Shown piece after piece: positions 54,774 through 64,000 of a stretch of DNA of 64,000 nt (position 1 is its first letter; each line of letters opens with the position of its first letter). The position numbers and the translations under genes were made by a program. The notes below the pieces were generated by a model. The model had not been told where the DNA came from. It saw only the letters and a program-made list of their open reading frames with translations, and did no database searches. Where the stretch lies: the NCBI GenBank assembly GCA_023014485.1, contig JAJOZX010003206.1:468450-532449 (forward strand). Reading direction: 5' to 3'. Source of the DNA: Bathynomus jamesi (taxonomy: Eukaryota > Arthropoda > Malacostraca > Isopoda > Cirolanidae).

Positions 54774-55295
54774 TCAAAGTATCAATATATACAAAATTAT
54801 CAGACTTGCCTCTTTGTTATAACTGGAGAGTCCTATAATTGAATTATACATTTTCTTTAGATTCAATTCTTTGGTTTTGCTTTTGGTAGTTGTAGATGAT
54901 ATAGTCTGATCATTAATACTTTTTTTAATATGTTTATCAGTGAAGAATGAAGATTTAGATGCTATTATTGCTTGTAATTCTTTTGGCAAGTGATTTTTAC
55001 CTCCTACAATTTTCTCAAGAACTTTTAGCTTTTGACCATCAAATCCATGAACATCAGACAAGGACTTAAAAGTTCCATTTATTTCTCTTTCAGCTACTAT
55101 TTTCCTGATTAATTGTGGAGAAAGACTGAAGCCTGAGAGTTCTTCTATACTTGAATTACTTAGTTTATCCAACATTATGGCTTTTTCTTGAACACAATAG
55201 GTTGAATAAATTTTTCTTATAAGCACAGATAATTTTCTTGGAAAATTCCATAAAGAACTGTGAAAATGTGAAGTAGGTAGTTTGTACATAACCAT
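54774..55295 (-). CDS. TEFM-like (mitochondrial transcription elongation factor) exon
   Basis: On the minus strand a pyrimidine-rich tract and TTTGCAG end at 55296, and the exon opens ATGGTTATGTAC, giving MVMYKLPTSHFHSSLWNFPR. This basic, Ser/aromatic-rich start fits a mitochondrial targeting peptide. YCVQEKAIMLDKLSNSSIEE, LSPQLIRKIVAEREING and TFKSLSDVHGFDGQKLKVLE follow. This is the helix-hairpin-helix domain of TEFM (YSxEQQxxIL ... G-PFxxLxxL). The reading ends soon after SSYNKEA, where AG|GCAAGT would serve as a rare GC donor. The RNase-H-like C-terminal domain is not seen and would be on further exons. A 5' exon is suggested by AAG|GTGAGA at about 55583 (minus). Known role: processive mitochondrial RNA polymerase elongation. 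Confidence 0.55.
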   Translation of the reverse strand: MVMYKLPTSHFHSSLWNFPRKLSVLIRKIYSTYCVQEKAIMLDKLSNSSIEELSGFSLSPQLIRKIVAEREINGTFKSLSDVHGFDGQKLKVLEKIVGGKNHLPKELQAIIASKSSFFTDKHIKKSINDQTISSTTTKSKTKELNLKKMYNSIIGLSSYNKEASLIILYILIL

Positions 55296-55643
55296 CTGCA
55301 AATAAAAAAATAAATAAAAGGTACTGGTTCAAACCATAATTTAAGGGTAAATACTTTTACAGTATCATATATTAGCTGGGCTTTCACTGAACAATTAGGT
55401 TGCAAACAGTTTGGGAAAATACAAAGATCTCCCAGAAATAGAGTGAAAACTAGCAAAAGGTCGGCACTACGTGCCGATTTTGCTAGATCTGCGGTGCTTT
55501 GGCTGAATTGTGGGCCTACGGCATATTTTATTTTGAACATCAGTAGCCCTTTATCTGGATATCATTCCTATTCCTCTCACCTTGGGCCTCAATAATTGGG
55601 GTGCCTGCGGCCTTCCAGTTAATGGCAAACCAATTATTCATTC

Positions 55644-55762
55644 AATAAAACTGCAGAAAAGAACGCAGCCATGAAAATCTAAAGCTTCACAAATCTTAAT
55701 ACAATGAGCTCGGATTTGAAGCCTAAGATTTTCATGACTGCATTCATTTCTATAGTTTTATT
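55644..55762. repeat. Foldback repeat in the 5' flank of the TEFM-like gene
   Basis: Arms of about 38 bp (AATAAAACTGCAGAAAAGAA..AAATCT and AGATTTTCATGACTGCATTC..TTTTATT) face each other. Weaker complementarity extends outward, with CCAATTATTCA on the left against an ATTACTG region on the right. No coding content. A small MITE is likely. Confidence 0.65.
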
Positions 55763-55906
55763 GACCAAATAACTGAACCGACAGTAATTGGGGGCCCTGC
55801 AGCCTGCCAAATCATAGTTTTCATTGTTTCGAGTGCATCAATAATATTGTTATAGTATTCCATTAGTTGTGATAAGCATGATCTTCCTGACCAGAATCGA
55901 TGTTGG

Positions 55907-56195
55907 TTATTTTTTTTTCTGTTTCCCCATTAACCCCACCCCTCCCCCATTACCCCCCCCTCTCCCCCACCAATTTTTTTTTCTGAGTTTCCCCATTAAC
56001 CCCACCCCCTCCCCATTACCCCCACCCTTCCCCCATTACCCCCAAGGGGGGAAGGGGGCTGGCACCTTGCAAAGGATTTACTTTAATTTTTTTTGGTTAC
56101 ATATATATATATCGCATCTATTTTTCTGAGTTTCCCCATTAATCCCACCCCTCCCCCATTACCCCACCCCTCCCCCATTTTGCCAAAATTATGAT
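55907..56195. repeat. C-rich minisatellite (AACCCCACCCCTCCCCCATTACCC-type units)
   Basis: Units built from TTTCTGAGTTTCCCCATTAA plus CCCCACCCCTCCCCCATTAC recur at about 55915-55970, 55977-56045 and 56121-56180. The complementary strand is G-run-rich and could form quadruplex structures; that is inference. An (AT)n tract follows at 56375-56430. Confidence 0.8.
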
Positions 56196-56780
56196 TAAAA
56201 ATGAAGAAATGGGAAAAACTGTACCCCTAAAAGGGGGGGGCAGGATTTGTTAGGGAATTTTTTTTAGCATGGGCACACTGCAGAATAAAAAGACGCATCG
56301 AATGGTGAAAACCGCATTGTTCTACACCAATTGTAGCGACCTGTAGGTGTGCGCAAAAAACTTACTTACACACACATATATATATATATATTATATATAT
56401 ATATATTATATATATATATATATATATAAGGCTTCATTTCTGAAATAGTATATTAGAAGTAATTGACAACTGTAAAACTGAATGGATGGTGAAGCTGGGT
56501 TTACAGACAACTTGTGAATCATTACATTCACTTCTTTGCATTAACCCCTCTATATATAACCTCCATATATTACTTCTGCATCATTGCACTCACAATTTCC
56601 AAACTTTTTGAGATTTTGGATGCTCATTGCACATCTGGAGTACGATGTACAGCTTGGTGTCTCATCTCCTGCCTTTCTCTGAGCCCCAAGATGTTAGTCC
56701 TTTGTCAGCTGTTGAATGTGTAATGTATAACCATTCACTATGCATCATTAAACAATGCTTTTCATCCTCTTCTAATCAAT
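56196..56780. other. Low-complexity and AT microsatellite stretch
   Basis: An A(TA)n array at about 56372-56430 dominates. The short plus frame 56514-56723 is hydrophobic but has no recognisable family. Confidence 0.5.
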
Positions 56781-56784
56781 AATT

Positions 56785-57120
56785 TTGGCCTCAATACTCA
56801 TCACCTATATTGTTGGTATGACATCAACTGGTGCCAAGGAGCTCATTATGGTCATATTAAATGATCCTCACCCAGAAGAGAATGAGGAAGAGTTTATGGC
56901 CAAGACTAATCCTGTTGGCATTGGTAAAGACAATGCCAAAAAGATTATGGCTGGCCTGATGGACATACAGTAATCAACAGGGTTGAGAATAAAGATCATG
57001 AAACAAAGCATTCCACTGAAACTGTGCAAACATTGCATAAGCTTCATGCAATATATTCCAGGACTTACTACCAAAATAGTAACCCAAAGATCACTGATTT
57101 CTTCAAGAAGAAACTCTATG
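56785..57120 (+). pseudogene. Transposase-tail-like remnant, possibly pogo/Tigger
   Basis: One frame reads AKTNPVGIGKDNAKKIMAGL and stops. In another, ETVQTLHKLHAIYSRTYYQN is followed by SNPKITDFFKKKL. A closing ITDFFKK motif after a helical segment is common at the end of Tigger/jerky-type proteins. No DDE residues are visible, so the assignment is weak. Confidence 0.3.
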
Positions 57121-57474
57121 AAGGAATAATTTGCCTTTGTAGTTTCAATAGGTTTAGTTTAGTCTTAAAGTTTGCAAGAAATTAAATTCATTTAATGTTA
57201 AAGTTAAGTGTTAAATTTAGATGTTAAGTATTTCATCATGATCTCTATTCTTGGTCATGGCATTCAATGATTAAATCCAACTAGAAGACACCATGTGTTT
57301 AAAGTAATGTAACTTTATATGACAATATCTAAAAAAACTATATAGGGTTATGGTTTATTGCTGTCACCCTCATCCATTGGAAATTTTCAGCAGATATTGG
57401 TGAATTGAATGGCAAAAACCCTACATTTTTTGTTAAAAAGTTGTTTGTGGAGGTCTTTCAAAAGACCTTGTTAA

Positions 57475-57715
57475 CCCTTTAATGACGGATGGTACCTTAA
57501 GGTCCACCAGAAATAACAATATAAATTGTACTACAATGCCTCATTTCTATAAATGTTTCTATAGATATTATTTAATTGTCGAGAAAGGAACCCAAAATGT
57601 GTATCATTTCAGTGACTAGTTACTAAAATATTTAGTTTTGAATAACAATAAAACCTACCATATACGTTCTGGTAACAAGAGTGACTGCATATGCTGCAGA
57701 CTCATCCTTAAAGGG
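57475..57715. mobile_element. piggyBac-type MITE (TTAA target)
   Basis: CCCTTTAATGACGGATG at the left is mirrored by CATCCTTAAAGGG at the right (imperfect), and TTAA lies directly outside both ends (57471-57474, 57716-57719). TTAA targets with CCC-starting ends are the piggyBac signature. The 241-bp body is non-coding. Confidence 0.75.
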
Positions 57716-58190
57716 TTAAGTAGTGTTTTTCTGGTTAATATTTAATTTATATGCCTTCAATATTTAGTGCTGCCTAATGGTAAAGAAGAAAATTATCATA
57801 CCTTATTATTTCATTGGGCCTCGCTTCTGGTTGTAGGATATGCAGTTCTCTTCTGATGTAGGTGATGGGGTTATACAATGAGTTTATTTGGTTTAATTTA
57901 TATACATATTTACTACACTTAAATAACTGAAGGAATAGGCCTATCTTTTGAGCTATTAGTTTTATATTATTTGGTATTCACTCAGAACTTATAGGAAGAT
58001 TAAGCACTTCTCCCTTGCCTAAAGCATTGCTCAAAACTAGATAGCCCTGAGATGAGCTAATATAAAATTCTTTTGTTTTCAATTTTTGCTAACCTTACAA
58101 GTCCCCAGACGTCTAATTTTTGTGTTTTCATTATTACTTCTCTCAAAGTAATTTTTATGTGTCAGCGATGGAAAATTTTGATACAAAATA

Positions 58191-58381
58191 CCGTATTTCC
58201 CAGCATATAACACGCATCAGCGCATAACACACCCTAATTTTGAAGAGAAAATTTAGGAAAAAAATATACCTCCTACTTCACTTCACATGTACAATTTTAA
58301 CGAGTTAATTTTAACATGTATACATGATTTTTGGAGTATTTTTGGGGAAAAAAAGTGTGCATTATACGCTGGGAAATATGG
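58191..58381. mobile_element. TA-flanked MITE (CCGTATTTCCCAGC ends)
   Basis: CCGTATTTCCCAGCATATAA and its complement (TTATACGCTGGGAAATATGG) enclose 191 bp, with TA at 58189-58190 and 58382-58383. Size and target fit a Tc1/mariner-driven MITE. Its right TA is also the first two bases of the 8-bp target duplication of the next element. Confidence 0.85.
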
Positions 58382-58389
58382 TAATACAT

Positions 58390-60954
58390 TAGGGTGATTA
58401 AAAAAAATCAGTTTTTTTTTTTTAATTGTTCAACCTGTATTTTTGTTCCATATGACAAAAAAGTAGTGTATGCCAAATTTGGTGAATTTTAAATAAAATT
58501 TACTATGTGCTACCAGGCGTCAAAGTTTCCCTCTTTTTCAATTTGTTTGTTTTTACAACTTATGATTTTATGTTTAATTGTTTATATTTCAGAATTTTTA
58601 ATTAATGGTTTATATACTAGCTTGCTTTTAATTGTTGCTTGGAACTCGTAATTTTGATACCAATTAATTGATTATGGAAGCTAGGCCTAACTCACCATCA
58701 CCCAGTTGCTCATTTGGGAGAAGTTCTACAAGAAAAGAAACTGAAGTATGGCTAATTGGGCAGCCCTCTGCAGTACTAAAAACATCCGTATTACCATCAG
58801 AGAAGGAAATGATGGCCCTCTTCATGCACTACAGAAATATTAAAAGCAAGACATTAGAGAATCATGCTGCTCTACTGCAGATGATGTGCTAGCAGTTTGG
58901 AAAAAAGCAGGAATACCAGCAAAACAAAGAATACATGCAGTAGATAAAATTCAAGGAATACTGAAGGAATGACAGCTGCTTAAGAAAAAAAGCAAACAAA
59001 TTGAAAAGATCACAAAATTTAAATAATAAAGAAGAAAAATGGAAAGATAAACTGGAAAACTTATTTGACATTGCTCATGGGAATACTATGCAGCTTATAA
59101 AAATAGAAGATAAGAAATTCTTGAAAATGCAACGTGAGAAAGGACGTCATGGAAAAATGGGTACCATTGATAAGGCTGTTGCTAAAAAAGAGCAAAGAGC
59201 AGCAGAAAAGCAACAATGTTATGAAAAGAGGAAAGCAGAAGAAGAGATCAAAAGAAAGAAGAATGAAGAGGCTGTCATACTCACCAGTACATCATCAGAA
59301 TCAGAGGAGAGTAAAAGTGCTGAATCTGGTTTCTGTGCTGCACAACCTTCAACATGGAAAAGTAAGGTTGGCAAACGTAGAAAATTGTTTGATGATAAAT
59401 TATTAGGAAGTCTTGATGTTGCAAAATTGAGTGACAGAAATGCGTCTAGTTTTAATGCAAACAATCAGACATCGCTTGAATGGGACATCTGCAAACAAAT
59501 AAAATGCATGTGTTTCAATACAATGACAGCCAATACTGGTCCTAGAAATGGTGCAGCTATTCTTCTAGAACAAAAATTCGACAACGATTTATCGTGGCTG
59601 GCATGTCGACACCATATATTTGAAATTATGCTGGAAGCTGTTGTTTCAAAGTCTTTATCACCATCTTCTGGCCCAGATATAGTCCTTTTTAAGAAGTTCA
59701 GAGAAAAATGGTCAAGCATTAATAAGGAGGACTACGAAACAGCATTATCAGATCCAGATATCTATGAAAATATTCATGACATCAAAGATGACAATTATAT
59801 TTGCAGCAAATCAACTAGATACATTCCAACCAAGAGACGATTACCTACAACTATTGCAGTTAACAATTATTTTTTGGGGAGGTAAACCAAAAGGTGGAAT
59901 CAAATTGAAACATCCAGCGGGACTTCATCGGGCTAGGTGGATGGCCAAAATTAAATATTCATTAAAAAATTTATGTTCAAATCTCAGTTCAAAATTTCAG
60001 TAAAAGACAAAAAAGGACTAAAAGACATCTGTCTATTTGCTACTCAGTTACATATAAAGGCATGGTTTACAGCTCCTGTGCCATCTTGCGCTCCTCGTCT
60101 TGATCTGGAATTATTACAGAATCTTGTAGTCTACAAACAAATAAATGACACAATTGCATTTGTTGCTATTAAAAAACTGTTAGGTCACCTCTGGTACCTA
60201 TCAGAAGAACTGGTAGCCTTGGCCTTTTATGATGATGAAGTGCCTACTGAAACAAAAAACAAAATTTTAAAGGCCTTGCAAAATACAACAGAAACTCTTC
60301 CTGCAAAACTGGCTTTTCTAGATCCTGCACTTATTCCAACGAAGAAATTAGAAGATTTTGTCACATCAAATACTCAAAGATTCTTTACAATAACAGAATT
60401 TAGTTCAAAATTTTTACTCAAAGATGCTAAAGAATGGCATAATGATGAAGAGTATAACTCCACTAAGAAATCTATCAAACAGTGGAAAGTTGTGAATGAT
60501 ATAGCGGAAAGAGGAGTAAAATTAATGGATGAATATAATAAAATACTAACACATGACGAAGATCAAAAACAATTCTTGCTACAAGTAGTGAAAAACTACA
60601 GGGCTGTTTACCCTGATAGAAAGAAAGAAACATTGATGAAGTAAGGACAGCTAATGTCTCAAATATCATGCTAGTTTAATTATGCATGCTTGTGGTTATG
60701 GTAGGACCTACGGGGGAGCTTTCCACATTAAAAAAAAGCAATGCGCCTTACACTGTACCTCCTGGGTGGTGTGGAAAAATTTGACAATTTGAGTCATTCT
60801 GTCAATTTTTAATTGCTGGTAGCAACCCCTAAAAATTAAAAATTTGCTAAAATATTTTAGGATAGTTGTTTTTATACTGAAATGAACCATTTAAGGGGTT
60901 GAACACATTAGAATCTAAAAAAAAATTTTTTTACCCCATATTTGAATCACCCTA
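58390..60954 (+). mobile_element. Second hAT-like CxxH transposon, 8-bp TSD
   Basis: The ends TAGGGTGATT and AATCACCCTA are flanked by TAATACAT at 58382-58389 and 60955-60962, a perfect 8-bp duplication. The 2565-bp element encodes a plus-strand protein homologous to that of the 37717-41046 element. Both termini start TAG, as in that element, but the rest of the end sequence differs. Confidence 0.9.
58674..60644 (+). pseudogene. Second CxxH-type transposase, degenerate
   Basis: An N-terminal piece (MEARPNSPSPSCSFGRSSTR) stops at 58890. The main frame from 59001 shows a Lys/Glu-rich coiled region, CFNTMTANTGPRNGAAILLE and SWLACRHHIFEIMLEAVVSK, like VFDTTSSNSG and LACRHHILEILVGAV of the other family member. 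In this copy the second Asp is Asn (FNTM). The segment holding the first Asp (AALHWDGK in the other copy) is missing after KLSDRN. PKGGIKLKHPAGLHRARWMA and VVNDIAERGVKLMDEYNK follow after frameshifts near 59880 and 59980. The C-terminus is DRKKETLMK. Inactive. Confidence 0.7.
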
Positions 60955-61939
60955 TAATACATGTTTCCTCTTGTTATGTGGACTCAATGCCTACATATTG
61001 AGTTTTATTGTATGGCAATTATTTCCATTTCCAATAGGCTATGTTGCCAATCCTAAGGCAATTTTGTAGTTATTTAATTCAATAAATATATGATTTGTAT
61101 TTAATTAAGAAATAAAGGTACCATATATGATACCATATTGTAGGCATGCATAGTTTTTCCATAATATCCTTTCAGTTGTAAAGATGAGCCAAATCAGGTT
61201 TTACTAAGTTTGCATTACATGTAACAATCTCATCCACAATTACGCACACCTTAATATAAATGTCAAGTCTTAAGGTAAGTACACTGTACAGTATTTTATA
61301 TTATAATGGGTCTCTGCATCATCACATTTTTTGCTTCATTGTACACCTACTACCCCATTAGTGTAATGATTCACGAGTTGGCTGTACATTTACATTTCAT
61401 TTGGAAAACATGAAGCACTGGGGCCTATCAAGGTAATCCAAGTCGTGAGCTACATTTTAATAATAATAATAATAATTTCTTGCAAAATGTCAATCTCAAG
61501 TCAGCTAATTAACATACTTGTAACTATTTACTACCACCAAAGTAGCCTACATAACTTAAGCTAAGAATATATATGTCAGGGGAGAGGAGGGGGGGTGGAA
61601 AAATATGATGCTGCTTCATTGTTATGCTTCGTTACATCATCTCCCCCGATTTTATGCATTCTCAGTATGTCACTTCATCGCAACAACAAGGAAGTTTATT
61701 TTATACCATTTAATTAATCTGACTGATGTCCACAGTTCTTCTTTTAATCCTTTACTTTATCTGACTGCGAGTTACAATGAAACGATTTATACCTTCGCTC
61801 AATGGTGTACCCTCTCTCTTGGTCCATTGAGAGACGGGAATGCTTCTTCTTGGAAGGATCTAAAATGACGAGTCTTCCTTTGCTCAGTCCTTTATTTTTA
61901 CAAGGTCGAAATCACTTTTAAAATATTAGAATTTCTTAG
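60955..61939. other. Non-coding stretch with a repeat shared with 1774-2104
   Basis: TATCAAGGTAATCCAAGTCG at 61427 and the following TTTTAATAATAATAATAA match the sequence that flanks the 1804-2086 MITE, but without that MITE. The frame 61605-61868 has no recognisable family. Confidence 0.55.
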
Positions 61940-62633
61940 CAGTGCCGGCCTTAGGGGTGTGCGAACCATGCAGTCGCACAGGGCCCGCAACTTAGGGGGG
62001 CCCGAAAATTTCACAGAAATTTACCATCACGTCAGAGTGCCAAAATTGGTGTAAATTAATGTAATTTATTTTTTTATTTTCAGATCACCGATCCATCATG
62101 GCCTTAATGATTGCATTGAATATTTAAGCTATAACTGACAAAAAATAAATCTGTATTTCAGTATTTGGAGTGCTGCAACTTATCAAGTAAGATAGGTATG
62201 ATATAACATTTATATTGCTGAGCTTTCTAGACTGGTCTTACCTATATATTAAAAACAAATTTTACTTATTTTTATATAGAGAATCTAAAAATAATTTTTT
62301 GTATAATTTTGTAGTTTATCAAAAAGATTAGGCTATATCATATCAGGTTTAGTCTAGAAAATATCCTAAGGCTGGCGCTGGTTGAAACCTCTTATGATAG
62401 TTTAAATATTTGATAATAATAAAGTAATAAGTAGTAATAATAGTAAAGGCTGTTGGTCTGTTGGTATTCTGTTACAGGTGCACTTGTATAGTTAAATTTT
62501 ACTTGTTGTACTTGTTGTACTTGTTAACAATCTACTAAAATAAAATGATTAGCAATGAAAAACAATTTGACTTGTGTCATGGGGGGCCCGTACAGTATAC
62601 TACAGGGCCCGAAATATCCTAAGGCTGGCGCTG
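61940..62633. mobile_element. hAT-Tip100-like non-autonomous element
   Basis: The ends CAGTGCCGGCCTTAGG and CCTAAGGCTGGCGCTG are inverted repeats. TTCTTAG lies before and TTCTTAT after the element, an aged near-8-bp duplication. GGGCCCG blocks occur near each end. The right-terminal sequence AAATATCCTAAGGCTGGCGC occurs a second time internally, at about 62359-62380. No coding content. Confidence 0.8.
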
Positions 62634-63478
62634 TTCTTATTAGAAAACAATGAAAACCTTAACACAACATGATCTCGTCATAGACCACTTCCCCCAGAAA
62701 ATTCTCCTCATTGAGAACTTCCCTCATGATGTCTGGGACAGTTGCTTCATAGAGCACTTCCTTCTACATTGTCTAAGAAGTGAATCTTTGCGATATAACT
62801 GTGAACATGATAATAAACATAATATCCTTCTAATGCATCCAACCATTCGTATATTTCTCCATGTAAAAATTAGAACCGTAGGGATATTACTCGTCTGAAT
62901 CACATCTATCCACTTTTCTTCGAAAACAATGAAGGAAAAGAAAAATGGACTTCCCAACAAGGAAGGCGAAGCAAAACAAAAAACTTATCCCTTATACCGT
63001 ATATACAACAGAATTTAAGCGGAAAAACTTAAGCTTGAGATTAGCTATTTTTGGTTTAAATAAACAATAAAATCATCCCAACGAAGATGAAAACTTGCCT
63101 GTCAGTTTCAACACATTCCTTGAAATGTACGAATTCATTTTAATTTAAACCAAAAAAGCACAACAAAAAACAGAAAACTATTTGCGTTCCACGCAATAAC
63201 CACTTAAAATAAAAAATTAAATGTTCACACATCAATGCAACAGAGCGAGAGAAAAAAGGGAAAAAAAATTCTTTTTTTACCAAATCTAAATGCACTGCAA
63301 CGTGCGTGAAACAAGCCAAACACACACGCACGAACTATATACTGTATACACAACTTAGGTCAAATTAATTTTAGTCAAAACAATGAAACAACTCTAAAAT
63401 TCTATTTTCTGTTAACCCAATATGGGACAATTTAAATTAAAAAAAAAATTAAATCTTTCTCTTCACCCGTTCCCGCCT
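62634..63478. other. Non-coding stretch and LINE 3' flank
   Basis: The frame 62650-62898 is open but carries no motif I recognise. An A-rich region at about 63430-63450 marks the (minus-strand) tail side of the LINE that follows. Confidence 0.45.
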
Positions 63479-64000
63479 CTATGCGGGGTCGGCGTTTCTG
63501 ACCAGCCTCCTCCACACAGCCCGGTCCTGGGCTTCTTCCTCCGACAAGCCCTTCTCCCTCAAATCGTCCCTCACCTTCTCCATCCACCTTCGCTTCGGTC
63601 TGCCTCTCTTTCTCCTGCCATATGGCACCTCCATATTCATCGTTCTCTTACCCACATAATCTTTGTCCCCTCTCATCACATGTCCATACCGTTTCAGTCT
63701 ACTTTCTTGTATCTTCCTCGAGATTTCTCCAACCTTTGTTGTGCCCCTTATCCTTTCATTCCTTACTCTATCCAACCTTGTCACTCCGCACATCCATCTC
63801 AGCATTCTCATCTCCGTTACATCTAGTCTTTTCTCATGATCTTTCTTTATAGCCCAAGACTCAGCCCCATACATCATAGCCGGTCTTACCACAGTCTTAT
63901 ACACTTTTCCCTTAACCCTTGCGCCTATTCTTCGGTCACACAACACCCCTGAAACTTTCTTCCAATTTTTCCAACCAGATTGCACTCTGTGTGTTATTTC
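63479..64000 (-). pseudogene. RTE-like LINE, C-terminal end of RT ORF, runs off the window
   Basis: The minus frame reads KVSGVLCDRRIGARVKGKVY, KTVVRPAMMYGAESWAIKKD, EMRMLRWMCGVTRLDRVRNE, KRYGHVMRGDKDYVGKR and GRRKRGRPKRRWMEKVRDDL. It stops after RRLVRNADPA. This is the conserved C-terminal region that follows the RT domain in RTE-type and related LINEs very common in arthropod and other animal genomes. The polymerase itself would lie beyond position 64000. The visible 168 codons are uninterrupted. Confidence 0.82.

Noticed and set aside
1..64000. tRNA, rRNA, CRISPR or bacterial operon features
   Set aside because: None seen. Introns, transposon types and repeats are eukaryotic; direct repeats found are LTRs, microsatellites or duplications.

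Overview
The window is eukaryotic and AT-rich, with introns, microsatellites and degenerate TTAGG/CCTAA runs (about 706-720, 1000-1048, 11885-11925), the arthropod telomere unit. The transposable-element mix (long-TIR DNA elements, rosa-type DD41D mariners, pogo/Tigger, Merlin, several hATs, CR1-, I- and RTE-like LINEs, Gypsy) suggests an arthropod, perhaps a crustacean. The species cannot be named from the sequence. Only one locus looks like a host gene: an exon of a TEFM-like mitochondrial transcription elongation factor at 54774-55295 (minus).

Layout. 1-3230 holds two Merlin/ISXO2 fragments, an 8-bp-TSD MITE and a hairpin. 3231-11771 is a DNA transposon with about 440-bp inverted ends, encoding a spliced, unclassified transposase-like protein. 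Its catalytic region is split at 5910-10169 by a second element of the same protein family with about 530-bp inverted ends. 11818-18953 holds a MITE, hAT debris, a mariner derivative, a Tigger derivative and a Tip100-like hAT derivative. 18982-26700 is a nearly full-length, very GC-rich LINE with a 14-bp target duplication, itself split by a BED-finger hAT (19306-20669, 8-bp TSD). 26715-32737 holds hAT debris, a DD41D mariner, a Tigger derivative and a truncated DD41D mariner.

32738-47530 is a Gypsy-type LTR retrotransposon with about 1-kb LTRs, a Lys-tRNA-type primer site and a G-rich polypurine tract. Its order is Gag (coiled coil, three zinc knuckles), protease, RT, RNase H, an OTU-like domain whose expected catalytic Cys is Ser, a second retropepsin-like domain, then integrase. 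It is interrupted by a 967-bp LTR-like insert flanked by a 270-bp duplication, and by a 3.3-kb hAT-related DNA transposon (37717-41046) in the protease-RT linker. A second member of that transposon family lies at 58390-60954 with an 8-bp TSD.

47531-64000 holds a CR1-like RT remnant, a CR1-like SGNH ORF1 split by a DD34D mariner, a pogo-type MITE, the TEFM-like exon with a foldback and C-rich minisatellite in its 5' flank, three back-to-back DNA elements (57475-60954), a Tip100-like derivative and the 3' end of an RTE-like LINE. Almost all coding material is mobile and most is broken by frameshifts, stops or insertions. The most unusual items are the OTU plus second protease in the Gypsy pol, the same-family nested long-TIR transposons, and the two-copy CxxH transposase family.
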